Notes: generated from the sequence alone by a model not told the origin. A DNA stretch of 64,000 nucleotides from Sphingomonas morindae (GCF_023822065.1 NZ_CP084930.1:3054001-3118000); one strand, 5' to 3'. Shown: positions 35,293 through 44,869, counted from the stretch's first letter. Numbers and translations are program-made.

Positions 35293-36628
35293 TCCGCGCG
35301 CCCGTGCGGGCTGGCGCTGGGGCGCGGCGCTGGCGGCGATGCTGGCGATCCAGTCGCTGGCCTTGGCGGCGGTCTTCTGGGTGCTCGCCAATGGCGCGCA
35401 TCGCCGCGCGCTGGAACATGGCCTCGTCGATGACTGCGCCTTCTTCGCGCTCACTCCGCCCGGCGAGCGGGTGGAGGAACTGCACGAGAAGCTGAGCCGC
35501 GATGTGCATCGCGAGCGCTTTCTCGGCCTGTTCGACGCGCGCGGCGCGCTGATCGCGGGCAATATCGCGCACCTGCCGGCGGTGCCGCGCGGGGCGCGCT
35601 CGATCGTTACCGAGGTCGAGCCGACCGAACTGCCGGGGACGCGCCGCGACACCGCGCGGGTGACGGTGTGCCGGCTGCCGGACGGCACAAGGCTGCTCGC
35701 CGGGCGCGATCTCGACGATACCGAGGAATCGCTGCGGCTGGTTGGCCGGTCGCTGCTGCTCGGGCTCGGCCCGGGCCTGGCGCTGGCGCTCGGCTTCGGG
35801 TTGATCGCCGGCCGCCGCGCCGCGCGCCAGGTGGATACGGTGCGCCGGCTGGCGGAGCGGATCGTCTCGGGCGATCTCGACCAGCGCCTGCCGGTGCCCG
35901 CCCGGCCCGACAGCTTCGGCCTGCTCTGCGCCCATATCAACACCATGCTCGATCGCATCCAGCTGCTCGTCGCGGATGTGCGCGGGGTGGGGGACGATAT
36001 CGCGCACCAGCTGCGCACGCCGCTCACCCGCCTGCGCGCGCGGGTGGAGCGCGGAATGCGCGACGCGGCGGATCGCCAGGCCTTCGCGACGGTGGCGGAG
36101 GCGGCGCTCGCCGATGTGGACGCGCTGCTCGGCATCGTCGCCGCGCTGCTGCGCATCCGCGAGCTTGAGGATCATCAGCGCCGCAGCCGCTTCGCGCCGC
36201 TCGATCTCGCGGGGCTGGTGGAGGATGCCTGCGATCTCCACCGCCCCAGCGCGGAGGATCGGGGGATCGCGCTGCGCTGCCAGATCGCGCCCGTGCCGGC
36301 GGTGGAGGGCGATGCCAGCCTCGTCGTGGAGGCGATCTCCAACCTGCTCGACAATGCCATGAAGTTCGGACCGCCCGGCGGCACCGTCACGGTCACGCTG
36401 GCCCCGCATGGCGGCGGCGCGCGGCTCAGCGTCGCGGATCAGGGCGCGGGGGTACCCCCCGCCGAGCGCGCGCTCGTCACCCAGCGTTTCTACCGGGGGC
36501 GGCGCGATTGCGCGGGCGCCGGGCTGGGCCTGTCGCTCGTCAAGGCGATCGCCGATCTGCACGGCTTCGCGCTCAGCTTCGCCGACCGCGGAAGCGCGGT
36601 GCGCCTCGACTGCCCGGCGGCGCGCTGA
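35270..36628 (+). CDS. Sensor histidine kinase, CzcS/CusS-like
   Basis: 452 residues. A first membrane helix (about 22-44), a periplasmic sensor region of about 110 residues, a second helix (about 158-178), HAMP (RRLAERIVSGDLDQRLPV), the H-box DDIAHQLRTPL with His near 246, N-box EAISNLLDNAMKFG and G-box AGLGLSLVKAIADLHG. It is expected to sense excess metal in the periplasm and phosphorylate the adjacent regulator. The ATG at 35270 lies inside the regulator gene; coupling is likely. Confidence 0.86.
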   Translation: MSSILAADPRARAGWRWGAALAAMLAIQSLALAAVFWVLANGAHRRALEHGLVDDCAFFALTPPGERVEELHEKLSRDVHRERFLGLFDARGALIAGNIAHLPAVPRGARSIVTEVEPTELPGTRRDTARVTVCRLPDGTRLLAGRDLDDTEESLRLVGRSLLLGLGPGLALALGFGLIAGRRAARQVDTVRRLAERIVSGDLDQRLPVPARPDSFGLLCAHINTMLDRIQLLVADVRGVGDDIAHQLRTPLTRLRARVERGMRDAADRQAFATVAEAALADVDALLGIVAALLRIRELEDHQRRSRFAPLDLAGLVEDACDLHRPSAEDRGIALRCQIAPVPAVEGDASLVVEAISNLLDNAMKFGPPGGTVTVTLAPHGGGARLSVADQGAGVPPAERALVTQRFYRGRRDCAGAGLGLSLVKAIADLHGFALSFADRGSAVRLDCPAAR

Positions 36629-36882
36629 GCTGGCGGCGCTCAGCCGATGCTGTTCGTGTGCGGGAAGAATTGCGCCCGCATTTCCACCTCCGGGCGGATG
36701 GTTTGTGCCGCGAGGCGCTGAAGGGTGACTCCGGCGGCACCAATCCGGCACGGGTAGTCGGCTTCAGCCGCGCTGGAAGCTTGAAGCGACGCGATCTTCG
36801 GCAAGGAAAGGGGCAGCAGAGCGCGCGGCGGCGGCGCTTTTGGGCGGCGTTCGGGCGAAAGTCGGGCGGCCCAGCCTCCCGC

Positions 36883-37788
36883 TCAGCCGAGATTGGCGTA
36901 CAGAAAGTCGACAAAGACGCGCACCCGCGCGGGCATGTTCGCGCCGCCGACGAAAACGGCGTGGATCAGTTCGACATCGCCGGGATTGAATGTCTCCAGT
37001 AGCGGGATCAGCCGACCCGCCGCGATCGCATCCGCCACGCTGAATAGGCCGACGCGCGCGATCCCGACGCCTCCGGCGGCCAACTGCCCGAGGGTCTCCC
37101 CATTATTGGCTTCGATGCTGCCTCTTACCGACAGGCTGAAATCCTGATCTCCCCGACGGAAGGGCCAGATCGGCTCGGCGCGACGGAAACTGAAGTTCAG
37201 GCAATTATGCCGGTGCAGGTCCTCGGGGCGGTGCGGCGTGCCGTGCCGCATGAGATAGTCGGGCGCGGCGACGATCACGCGCCGCGTCTCGCCAATTTTG
37301 CGCGCCGTGAGCATGCTGTCGGGCAGCGGCCCGAAGCGCACCGCGACATCGGCCTGGCCGGCGGCGATATCGACCAGCGTGTCGGTCAGGGCGATGTCGA
37401 TCAAAATGTCCGGGTAGAGCGCGCTGAACCGGCCCAGGAGGGGGACGACGCACAAACGCCCATGCGAAAGCGCCGCGCTGACGCGCAGCCGGCCGCGCGG
37501 GCTTCCCTGATCGGCGATGTGCTGCTCGGCATCATCCAGATCGGCCAGAATGCGGCGCGCGGCTTGCAGATAGCTCTGCCCCTCCGCCGTCAGCGACAGC
37601 GCGCGGGTGGACCTTAGCAGCAACCGGACGCCCAGCCGCGCCTCGATCCGATCGATGGCGCGCGCGACTGCGGACGGGCTCATGCCGAGCACGCGTCCGG
37701 CGGCCGAGAAGCTGCCCTGTTCGACGACGGCGGCGAACAGGGCCAGCGCGCGCGCCCGATCCGCCCCTCCATTCAGCTTTGCGTCCAT
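36883..37788 (-). CDS. LysR family transcriptional regulator
   Basis: 301 residues. HTH in residues 8-70 (FSAAGRVLGMSPSAVARAIDRIE, LLLRSTRALSLTAEG) and a binding domain with GRLRVSAALSHGR and ADVAVRFGPLPDSML, the form common in LysR proteins that control a divergent exporter. It is divergent from the MFS gene 86 bases away. The 254 bases beyond its 3' end up to the kinase gene hold no recognisable gene. Confidence 0.87.
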   Translation of the reverse strand: MDAKLNGGADRARALALFAAVVEQGSFSAAGRVLGMSPSAVARAIDRIEARLGVRLLLRSTRALSLTAEGQSYLQAARRILADLDDAEQHIADQGSPRGRLRVSAALSHGRLCVVPLLGRFSALYPDILIDIALTDTLVDIAAGQADVAVRFGPLPDSMLTARKIGETRRVIVAAPDYLMRHGTPHRPEDLHRHNCLNFSFRRAEPIWPFRRGDQDFSLSVRGSIEANNGETLGQLAAGGVGIARVGLFSVADAIAAGRLIPLLETFNPGDVELIHAVFVGGANMPARVRVFVDFLYANLG

Positions 37789-37874
37789 TGCAAAGATCCT
37801 TCGCGTCTTGAGACGCTACCCCGTCAAGCACGGTCCGTCCATCTGTGCGCCGGCTGACGATGCGAGGATGGATC

Positions 37875-39083
37875 ATGGACTATCGGCACGAGGCGCGCGC
37901 AGGATCGCGCGACCCGCTCAATCTTGGCCTGCTGGCACTCGCGATCGGCGCGTTCGGTATCGGCGTCACCGAATTCGCGCCGATGGGGCTGCTCCCCGTC
38001 ATCGCCGACGATCTCCACGTCTCGATTCCCGCCGCCGGGCTGCTCATCAGCGCCTATGCGCTGGGGGTGGTGATCGGTGCGCCGCTGATGACGCTCACCA
38101 CCGGGCGCGTGCCGCGGCGCGCGCTGCTGATCGGGCTGGCCGCCATCTTCACCGCGGGCAACGTGCTGGCGGCCCTGTCCGGCGGCTATGCCATGCTGCT
38201 CGTCGCGCGCCTTCTCACCTCGTTCAACCATGGCGCTTTCTTCGGCGTGGGTTCGATCGTCGCCGCCGGCCTGGTGGCGCCGGCGCGGCGCGCCCGCGCG
38301 GTCGCGGCGATGTTCATGGGGCTGACCATCGCCAATGTCGTCGGCGTGCCGCTCGCGACCTGGGCGGGCGAGCATCTCGGCTGGCGCGCCGCCTTCTGGG
38401 GCATTGCCGGCCTCGGCGTCGCGACCATGGCGGCGCTGCGGCTGACGCTGCCGCCGCTGCCCGCCCCGGAAAGCGGCAGCGCGGTCGCCGAACTGCGCGT
38501 GCTGACGCGCTGCCCGGTTCTCGGCGCCCTCGCGCTGACGGTGATAGGCTCGAGCGCGATGTTCACCGTTTTCACCTATATCGCGCCGATCCTGCGCGAG
38601 GCGACCCATGCCTCGCCGGGCTTCGTCACGGCGATGCTGGTGATCTATGGCCTCGGGCTGACGGCGGGCAATTGGCTGGGCGGCCGCTTCGCCGATCGCT
38701 CGGTCGACCGCACGCTGATCGCCACGCTGGCCGCGCTCTCGGCCATATTGATCGCCTTCGCCGCGCTGATGCCGCATGGCTATCCGAGTGCCGTGCTGAT
38801 CTTCCTGTGGGGCGTGGCGAGCTTCGCACTGGTGCCGCCCTTGCAGGTGCGCGTGATGACGGCCGCCGCCGAGGCGCCCAACCTTGCCTCGGCGGTCAAT
38901 ATCGGCGCGTTCAACCTCGGCAATGCCTTCGGCGCGGCGCTCGGCGGCGGGGTGATCGCGGCCGGGCTGGGCTATCCGGCGGTGGCGCTCGCCGGCGCCG
39001 CGACATCGGCGATCGGGCTGGCGGCGCTGCTGTTCGGCGCCCGTCCGTCTCGCGGGGTGAACCGGACAGCCTGCTGTCGATGA
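37875..39083 (+). CDS. MFS transporter, DHA1/AraJ-like
   Basis: 402 residues, twelve predicted membrane helices. FGIGVTEFAPMGLLPVIADDL at the first helix and GAPLMTLTTGRVPRRALL in loop 2-3 are marks of the AraJ/purine-efflux-like DHA1 group. It is a probable proton-coupled exporter of small molecules. The ATG at 37875 (MDYRHEARAG) was chosen; ATGs ten and five codons upstream are possible. It is divergent from a LysR gene, probably its regulator. Confidence 0.84.
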   Translation: MDYRHEARAGSRDPLNLGLLALAIGAFGIGVTEFAPMGLLPVIADDLHVSIPAAGLLISAYALGVVIGAPLMTLTTGRVPRRALLIGLAAIFTAGNVLAALSGGYAMLLVARLLTSFNHGAFFGVGSIVAAGLVAPARRARAVAAMFMGLTIANVVGVPLATWAGEHLGWRAAFWGIAGLGVATMAALRLTLPPLPAPESGSAVAELRVLTRCPVLGALALTVIGSSAMFTVFTYIAPILREATHASPGFVTAMLVIYGLGLTAGNWLGGRFADRSVDRTLIATLAALSAILIAFAALMPHGYPSAVLIFLWGVASFALVPPLQVRVMTAAAEAPNLASAVNIGAFNLGNAFGAALGGGVIAAGLGYPAVALAGAATSAIGLAALLFGARPSRGVNRTACCR

Positions 39084-39095
39084 GATGCCGTCAGC

Positions 39096-39129
39096 GGTGG
39101 CAGGCCGATCTCAGGGCCGGGCTGCCACC
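39096..39129 (+). terminator. Terminator-like hairpin after the MFS gene
   Basis: GGTGGCAG and CTGCCACC make an 8-bp stem with an 18-base loop, 13 bases after the MFS stop. No T-run follows, so termination strength is uncertain; it lies between convergent genes. Confidence 0.4.
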
Positions 39130-39208
39130 ATCAGCATGTCACGGGTGTGCGCCCGCGCCCCGGGCTACGGCGCGGACATCTCGAAAGGGCTGGGGCCGGC
39201 CGAGCGGC

Positions 39209-39631
39209 TCAGCCCGCCTTATACGCGCTCCAGGCTTCGGACAATTTGGTGAGCAGACCCTGGTGATTGGGCCAGCCCCGGAGATCCTCCAGCCGCGGCA
39301 GCTCCTGGAGCCGGAGATAGGCCGTGTTGGTGCTCTCGTAGATGCGCCTGTCGCCCGCGATCTTGACCTTGATGATCCCGACCTTGGCGCTCAGCTCCGC
39401 GCGGACATCGGTGAACTGGCCTTTGAAGTGGATGTGATATTCCATTCCGGCGAGCATGAACTGGACGTTGAACCCTCCGCGCCCGTCCGACTTCTGGATG
39501 ACCTCCACATAGTCCACCTGCGCGTCCGACGTGCCCGGCGTGACGATTGGATCGGCGTCGCTGGCAAGATGCCATTTATAGCCGGGCGCCATCGGCGCCG
39601 CCCGTCTCGCCGTCGCGGCCCTCGTTGCCAT
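39209..39631 (-). CDS. Hypothetical protein
   Basis: 140 residues, not recognised. The first 14 residues are Ala/Arg-rich and may not be translated, since Met14 (MAPGYKWHLASD) is an alternative start. The body is predicted beta-rich (VDYVEVIQKSDGRGGFNVQF, MEYHIHFKGQF, IIKVKIAG) and the C-terminus helical (GLLTKLSEAWSAYK). No signal peptide or catalytic motif is seen. It stands alone between convergent and tandem neighbours. Confidence 0.5.
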   Translation of the reverse strand: MATRAATARRAAPMAPGYKWHLASDADPIVTPGTSDAQVDYVEVIQKSDGRGGFNVQFMLAGMEYHIHFKGQFTDVRAELSAKVGIIKVKIAGDRRIYESTNTAYLRLQELPRLEDLRGWPNHQGLLTKLSEAWSAYKAG

Positions 39632-39771
39632 GTCCTGCTCCTTCCATCCCGGGCCTCCGGAACGGAAGCGCGATCCACCCTGCTACGCGCTGCCATTGCC
39701 CGCTTCAAAGAAGACACGGTTGCGTTTGCAATGGGCGCGGCGCCGGGGCGGGATTGCCGTTCTGAGCGGCA

Positions 39772-41097
39772 TCAGGCCGGCTGAGGCGCGTCCGGGCTAA
39801 GCGTGGCGGGAACGGCATCCTGCGGCGCAGGGGCGGGGACGGGCTTGGCGCGGCCCTCGCGCAGCACCCAGCGCTTGACCAACTCGGTCAGCGGCAGTTC
39901 GACCAGCTTGTGGAAGCCATAGCCGATGGCGATCGCCACGGCGGCGACTGCGATGGCGCGCGCCTCCGGGCTGACATGTTTCCACAGGCCCCAGCCGGCC
40001 GACATCAGCGGCCCCTCGACGATCGTGTGGACAAGATAGATGGAGTAGGAGCCGGCGCCGAAGCGCATCAGCCAGCCGGGAATGCGGATCGCGCGGGTGC
40101 GTTCCCACTCGATCAGCGCGGCGATGGCGACCGAGGCGAGGCCGCCCATGGCGAGCCGCATCAGCAGCGGATCCTCGTGGAAGACCTTGCCCGGGTGCAG
40201 ATAGATCAGCACCAGGAAGAGCGCGAGCGCGCCGATCGCCAGCGGCCGCGCGGCGGGCACGCGGACATTGCGCAGCACCACCGCCACGCCGATGCCCATC
40301 AGGAATTCGAGGTTGAAGGGGTTCATGAAGAAATTGGCGGGGAAGCTGGTGGGGGGCGCCCAGGCGTAGAGCGCGATGATCGCGGCCGCCCAGGCGATGA
40401 TCGCCGCGAAGCCGCGCGTGCCGACCAGCAGCAGCGCGCCGAACACGAGATAGCCCCAGATCTCGTAATAGAGCGTCCAGGCCACGCCCATGAGGGTCGG
40501 CCCGTCATTGGGGATGACGAAATAGGAGGTCAGCACCGTCTTCAGCGTCAGCGGCACCTCGTGCGACGTGGAGGGCCGCAGAAAGTGGAGGCCGATGAAG
40601 AGCGTGAGCACGACCCAATAGACGGGATAGATGCGCGAGAAGCGTCGCTGGAAATAGCGGGCGACACGCGCGGGCCGCCGGAAATCATTCCAATGTACCC
40701 AGGGGATCAAAAAACCCGAAAGGACGAAGAAGAAATCGACGCACACGAAAAGCCCGCTGCCATGGCCGCCAAAGGGCGCCACGCCGCCAAACCGCGCTTC
40801 GGACTGCATGTAGCAGGCATGGCCGAGCGCGACCATGCACGTCGCCACCCCGCGCACCACGTCGATGCCGTAGAATTTCTGCCGCGTGTCGATCGGTATG
40901 GACGCGCTCATGGCCATTTGCCCCCTAAGCCACTTGAACATGGAAAGACCGGCGCCGATCAGGACGCCGCAGCAGAGGAAGGCGCCGAGCAGAAACTCGG
41001 GCGCATCCTGTGCCGCCGGCGCCAAGGCGCGCGCGAGAAGAAGAGCGACCGCCCCCGCGGCCAGCACGCTACATAGGGCTACGGCCCCGTTACGCAT
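39772..41097 (-). CDS. Acyltransferase 3 (OafA/NodX-like) membrane protein
   Basis: 441 residues with about ten membrane helices. GIDVVRGVATCMVALGHACYM contains the conserved R-G and His of acyltransferase family 3; FVLSGFLIPW and RRFSRIYPVYW are further marks. It moves acyl groups onto extracellular glycans. Two extra helices (residues 1-55) precede the core, longer than usual. A run of Pro/Ala ends the protein. It is divergent from phaB across a relatively AT-rich 244-base region without a gene. Confidence 0.84.
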   Translation of the reverse strand: MRNGAVALCSVLAAGAVALLLARALAPAAQDAPEFLLGAFLCCGVLIGAGLSMFKWLRGQMAMSASIPIDTRQKFYGIDVVRGVATCMVALGHACYMQSEARFGGVAPFGGHGSGLFVCVDFFFVLSGFLIPWVHWNDFRRPARVARYFQRRFSRIYPVYWVVLTLFIGLHFLRPSTSHEVPLTLKTVLTSYFVIPNDGPTLMGVAWTLYYEIWGYLVFGALLLVGTRGFAAIIAWAAAIIALYAWAPPTSFPANFFMNPFNLEFLMGIGVAVVLRNVRVPAARPLAIGALALFLVLIYLHPGKVFHEDPLLMRLAMGGLASVAIAALIEWERTRAIRIPGWLMRFGAGSYSIYLVHTIVEGPLMSAGWGLWKHVSPEARAIAVAAVAIAIGYGFHKLVELPLTELVKRWVLREGRAKPVPAPAPQDAVPATLSPDAPQPA

Positions 41098-41341
41098 CGT
41101 AACCCCCCGATTACTCTACACTCGACTCCTACGAAGAATCGACCGTGTCGCTGCATCGCAATAGGTGAGTCAACTCTCTTCGAGCGACATAAAAAATTCA
41201 CCCGGAGCGGTTCTATTCTGTCCCAATCCGAGAGGTGGCAAGTCGCACCGTAGTCGCCCCGGACTTGCAACTTGCCCGCCATCGGCTTTCAACCGCGAAC
41301 GGGCGCCACTTAGCTGTGGTGTTTTACGGTATGGGGGTGTG

Positions 41342-42064
41342 ATGGTGCGCGTCGCGATCGTAACGGGGGGTACGCGGGGCATTGGCGAGGCGATCAGCGT
41401 CGCGCTCCAGGCCGCGGGCATGAAAGTGGCCGCCACCTATGCAGGGGACGATAACAAGGCGCTGGCCTTTACCGATCGCACCGGTATCCCCGCCTATAAA
41501 TGGGACGTCGCCGACCCCGAGGCGTGCGCCGAGGGCGTCAGCCGGGTCGAGGCCGATCTCGGCTGGGTCGATGTGCTGGTGAACAATGCCGGCATCACGC
41601 GCGATGGCAGCTTTCTCAAGCAGAGCTACGCGCAGTGGAAGGCGGTGCTCGACACCAATCTCGGCGGCTGCTTCAACATGGCCAAGGCCGTCTTCCCCGG
41701 CATGCGGGCGCGGCAATGGGGGCGGATCGTCAATATCGGCTCGATTAATGGCCAGGCGGGCCAGTTCGGGCAGGTCAATTACGCCGCCGCCAAATCGGGC
41801 ATTCACGGCTTCACCAAGGCGCTGGCGCAGGAAGGCGCGCGCGCCGGCATCACCGTCAACGCGATTGCGCCGGGCTATATCGATACCGACATGGTGGCGG
41901 CGGTGCCCGAGGAGGTGCTCGACAAGATCGTCGCCAAGATCCCGGTCGGCCGGCTCGGCCAGGCGCACGAGATCGCGCGCGGCGTCGTCTTCCTCACCGC
42001 CGAGGAGGCCGGCTTCGTCACCGGCTCGACGCTGTCGATCAACGGCGGCCAGCACATGTATTGA
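41342..42064 (+). CDS. phaB: Acetoacetyl-CoA reductase
   Basis: 240 residues, classical SDR. TGGTRGIGEAI (residues 8-18) binds NADPH; NNAGITRDGSFLK and YAAAKSGIHGFTKALAQEGA give the active site Tyr and Lys; the end is SINGGQHMY, as in PhaB. It reduces acetoacetyl-CoA to 3-hydroxybutyryl-CoA for polyhydroxybutyrate. The frame runs back to 41165 but the family N-terminus starts at this ATG, which has GGGGGTG before it. No other pha gene is in the window. Confidence 0.88.
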   Translation: MVRVAIVTGGTRGIGEAISVALQAAGMKVAATYAGDDNKALAFTDRTGIPAYKWDVADPEACAEGVSRVEADLGWVDVLVNNAGITRDGSFLKQSYAQWKAVLDTNLGGCFNMAKAVFPGMRARQWGRIVNIGSINGQAGQFGQVNYAAAKSGIHGFTKALAQEGARAGITVNAIAPGYIDTDMVAAVPEEVLDKIVAKIPVGRLGQAHEIARGVVFLTAEEAGFVTGSTLSINGGQHMY

Positions 42065-42083
42065 GGGCGGCCGGCGCCCTTGG

Positions 42084-42482
42084 CTAGAGCGCGGGCAGAT
42101 CGCGCAATGGCGGGTAGAGGATGCGCGCCTCGAGCTGGATCCGCTCCTCCATCATCGCGCGGATACGCTGCGAGGCGGCGCGATAGCCGGGCCAATCGGC
42201 CTCGATCGCGCGCGTCGTCCAGGTCGCGACATGATCGCTTGAGGCGAGACGCCGCCGCGCGAAATCCTCGGTCAGCCGGTCCAGCTGGGGGGCGATGGCG
42301 GGATCGCCCTCGGCGCGGAGGCGCGGCAGCGCCAGCTTCTCGAGAAAGCGCGACCGCTCCGCGCTGGCGCGGCTGAGCCGCAGCCGGGCGGGCGCCAGCA
42401 GCCCGAAATCGGGGCTGGCGCGATCCAGCGCCGCGGCCAGCTCGGCCATGGCGGCGCGGATCGCCTGATGATGGTTGAGCAA
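42084..42482 (-). CDS. Hypothetical helical protein, hemerythrin-like
   Basis: 132 residues if TTG at 42482 is used; no ATG or GTG exists before the conserved-looking start, the next ATG is at 42449. LNHHQAIRAAMAELAAAL and the closing MMEERIQLEARILYPPL recall the first and last helices of hemerythrin-like domains, but key His residues are missing, so metal binding is doubtful. All-helical. Function unknown. Confidence 0.5.
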   Translation of the reverse strand: MLNHHQAIRAAMAELAAALDRASPDFGLLAPARLRLSRASAERSRFLEKLALPRLRAEGDPAIAPQLDRLTEDFARRRLASSDHVATWTTRAIEADWPGYRAASQRIRAMMEERIQLEARILYPPLRDLPAL

Positions 42483-42568
42483 GATTTCGATATCGTCACC
42501 AACGCGGAAGCAAGCCCATCCTCTTACGCCGGCTTTCCTCTCCTAAGCCTTAAAAGAGAGCAGTCGCA

Positions 42569-42763
42569 TCAGGCATGGCCGCCGTGCGGCGGACGAAAGC
42601 AGGCGAGAAATTCCTCGCACGCCAGCTCGAGCCCGACCTGGCGGAACAGCGTGGCGAGCGTAGCGTCGCCATTCGCCGCCATCTGTTCGGCGACATGGAA
42701 GGCGATGGTGGAGGAGGGGATGTTCGTGCGCGTCCCGGCCGCCGCCAACTCGTCCCAACGCAT
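42569..42763 (-). CDS. Small hypothetical protein
   Basis: 64 residues from ATG 42763. RWDELAAAGTRTNIPSSTIAFHVAEQM followed by TLFRQVGLELACEEFLACFRP; helical, with two cysteines and no signal peptide. Not recognised. Composition fits coding sequence (few rare codons), but length makes the call tentative. A GTG two codons upstream is possible. Confidence 0.4.
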   Translation of the reverse strand: MRWDELAAAGTRTNIPSSTIAFHVAEQMAANGDATLATLFRQVGLELACEEFLACFRPPHGGHA

Positions 42764-42889
42764 CGTCACAATCCTTCGCTACTCATGCAGACGCTATGTG
42801 CGCCGGAGGGTTAAGCGCGATGTTCGCGACGCTCCGGCAGCGCCGCCCGATCGACCTATGTCTGATCGCCGCGCGCCCGGTGGCGCGGA

Positions 42890-44071
42890 TCAGGCGTGCA
42901 GGCGGCCGAGGCTCGCGGGGCGCAGCAGCGGGCGGGCCAGTTCGACCCGGTTGCGGCCGGCGGCCTTGGCGCGGTACAGCGCCTGATCGGCGGCGGCGAG
43001 CATCTCATCCAGCCGATCCTGTTCGTGGAGGCGGGCGGCGACGCCGATGCTGACGGTGGCGCGCACCAGCCCCGCCTCGTCATGCTCGCGGCTGGCGCCG
43101 AAGCGCTGCGCCAGCATCTCGCCCAGCGCGCGGGCATGCTCGCGATCGACGCCGGGCAGCAGCGCCGCGAACTCCTCGCCGCCCAGCCGCGCCAGCACCG
43201 CTTCGCCCGGCAGGGTGGCGCGGGCGATCCGCGCGAAGGAGCGCAGCACCCGATCGCCCGCGGCATGGCCGTGCAGATCGTTGATCGCCTTGAAATGATC
43301 GAGATCGAAGGCGAGCAGGGCGACGGGGCCGGCGGTGCCCGCGAGCAGCGCGGCGCCGCGTGCGAAGAAATCATGGCGGTTGGCGAGGCCGGTGAGATGA
43401 TCGGTATGGGCGACGCGCGTCATCTCCAGCTGCGCCTCCTCCCGGATCAGCGCGAGCAGCGCCATCGGCATGCTCACCGAATAGAGCACCCCCTCATACA
43501 TGGTGAGCTGCGCGAAAGCGGGCATGATGCCGTCGCCGAAGCGCAGCGCCAGCAGCGGCAGCAGGGTCGCGCGGACAAGATAGAAGAGCGCGTGCACGCC
43601 CGAGACGAGCACGATCACCGGTACGACACGATAGGGCCGCAGCGTATCGGCGCGCGCGATCTCCCAGGCGGTGGCGCCGCACACGATCGCGATCGGCACC
43701 GCGCTGCCATGGCTCCACATCGCGTCGCGATGCGCGGGGCCGAAGAGGATCCAGGCGATCCCGGTGGCGAGCAGCAGGCCCAGGCAGAGGCGCGCGTGGC
43801 GTCGCTGCTCGAGCCGCCCGACGCCGATCAGGATCAGCATATAGCCGCTGGTGATGACGAGATTGCTGGCGGCCCAGCCGATCCAACCCGGCAGCGCGGT
43901 GCGCGCGATGGCGAGCGAGCAGCCCGCCGCGAGCAGGCCATAGGCGGCGGCCCAGCAGCCGAGTTCGGGGCTGCGACAGGGATGGGCGCGGCGCTCCCAC
44001 AGCGTCATGCCGAGGCTGAGCAGCAGCGTGCCGATCGCCAGCGCATAGAGAGTGAGTAGATCGAATCGCAT
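42890..44071 (-). CDS. Diguanylate cyclase with membrane sensor region
   Basis: 393 residues. Six or seven hydrophobic helices fill residues 5-205. The GGDEF domain follows (TDHLTGLANRHDFF, LLAFDLDHFKAINDLHGHAAGD) with the active site as GGEEF near residue 300, which is catalytically competent in the family. It makes cyclic di-GMP from GTP. An I-site RxxD is not evident. It stands alone, divergent from the DUF4142 gene. Confidence 0.87.
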   Translation of the reverse strand: MRFDLLTLYALAIGTLLLSLGMTLWERRAHPCRSPELGCWAAAYGLLAAGCSLAIARTALPGWIGWAASNLVITSGYMLILIGVGRLEQRRHARLCLGLLLATGIAWILFGPAHRDAMWSHGSAVPIAIVCGATAWEIARADTLRPYRVVPVIVLVSGVHALFYLVRATLLPLLALRFGDGIMPAFAQLTMYEGVLYSVSMPMALLALIREEAQLEMTRVAHTDHLTGLANRHDFFARGAALLAGTAGPVALLAFDLDHFKAINDLHGHAAGDRVLRSFARIARATLPGEAVLARLGGEEFAALLPGVDREHARALGEMLAQRFGASREHDEAGLVRATVSIGVAARLHEQDRLDEMLAAADQALYRAKAAGRNRVELARPLLRPASLGRLHA

Positions 44072-44190
44072 GCGTGGCCCCCGCCTCGTATCCCCGGGAC
44101 CTAATCTGGATCGGTAAATTCTTTCCACCGCCGAAGCGTTCGAAGCCGGCTTTTGCGGCCAAAGGGGTAGGCGCCGCGGCCCCGCGCCAA

Positions 44191-44216
44191 GGAACCCGCT
44201 CCCGCGACGGACCGTT
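44191..44216 (+). promoter_or_regulatory. EcfG (general stress sigma) promoter
   Basis: GGAAC and CGTT are exactly 17 bases apart, a perfect match to the alphaproteobacterial EcfG consensus. The predicted start lies near 44224, about 30 bases upstream of the DUF4142 ATG, a normal leader length. Confidence 0.6.
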
Positions 44217-44254
44217 GGGCGCGGCACCTTGGGAAGATGACAGGAGTTGAGGAT

Positions 44255-44794
44255 ATGCGTACCGCGCTGATGCTTTCCGCCGCGCTGCTGATGGCGGGTG
44301 CCGTTCCCGCCGCCGCGCAGATGGGCCCCGCCGCCAGCACCGCGCCGCTCTCGGGCCTGTCCGCGACCGACTATGTCAAGCTGGCCGCCGACGCCGACAA
44401 TTTCGAGATCCAGTCGGGCCGGGTCGCGGCGATGAAGAGCAAGCGCGAGGATGTGAAGGGCTTCGCCAAGCAGATGATCGCCGATCACACCCGCACCAGC
44501 AAGGCGCTGATGGCGGCGCTGTCCAATGGCGATCGCAAGATCACGCCGCCGTCGCCGCGTCTTTCGGACGCCAACCAGGCCAAGCTCGATCTGCTGAAAA
44601 AGGCGCCCAAATCGAGCTTCGACCAGCTCTATCTCCAGCAGCAGCTGGAGGCGCACCAGAGCGCGCTGGCGCTGCACCAGGGCTATGCCGCTGATGGCAC
44701 CGACGCCAGCCTGAAGCAGGTGGCGACCACGGCGGTGCCGATCGTGCAGCAGCATCTGACGATGGTGCAGGGCATGGCGCCGTCCGCCCAGTAA
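44255..44794 (+). CDS. Periplasmic DUF4142 protein
   Basis: 179 residues. A signal peptide (RTALMLSAALLMAGAVPAAAQ) leads into a four-helix domain: DYVKLAADADNFEIQSGRVA, KGFAKQMIADHTRTSKALM and LYLQQQLEAHQSALALHQGYA with paired His residues are the DUF4142 pattern. The fold is ferritin-like; function unknown, but such proteins are common stress-induced products. The upstream EcfG promoter supports general stress control. A hairpin follows the stop. Confidence 0.85.
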   Translation: MRTALMLSAALLMAGAVPAAAQMGPAASTAPLSGLSATDYVKLAADADNFEIQSGRVAAMKSKREDVKGFAKQMIADHTRTSKALMAALSNGDRKITPPSPRLSDANQAKLDLLKKAPKSSFDQLYLQQQLEAHQSALALHQGYAADGTDASLKQVATTAVPIVQQHLTMVQGMAPSAQ

Positions 44795-44820
44795 GCGGGA
44801 CGCCGTTCCGAACGGACGAG

Positions 44821-44853
44821 GCGCCGCCGGCCGCATGGAGCGACCGGCGGCGC
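44821..44853 (+). terminator. Terminator-like hairpin after the DUF4142 gene
   Basis: GCGCCGCCGG and CCGGCGGCGC form a perfect 10-bp stem around a 13-base loop, then TTCGCATTC. It begins 26 bases after the stop. Confidence 0.5.
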
Positions 44854-44869
44854 TTCGCATTCTGGACAT

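Noticed and set aside
36508-37002. Frame crossing the end of the metal sensor kinase gene into the next intergenic region
   Set aside because: It is out of frame with the kinase for half its length and has no protein-like pattern beyond it.
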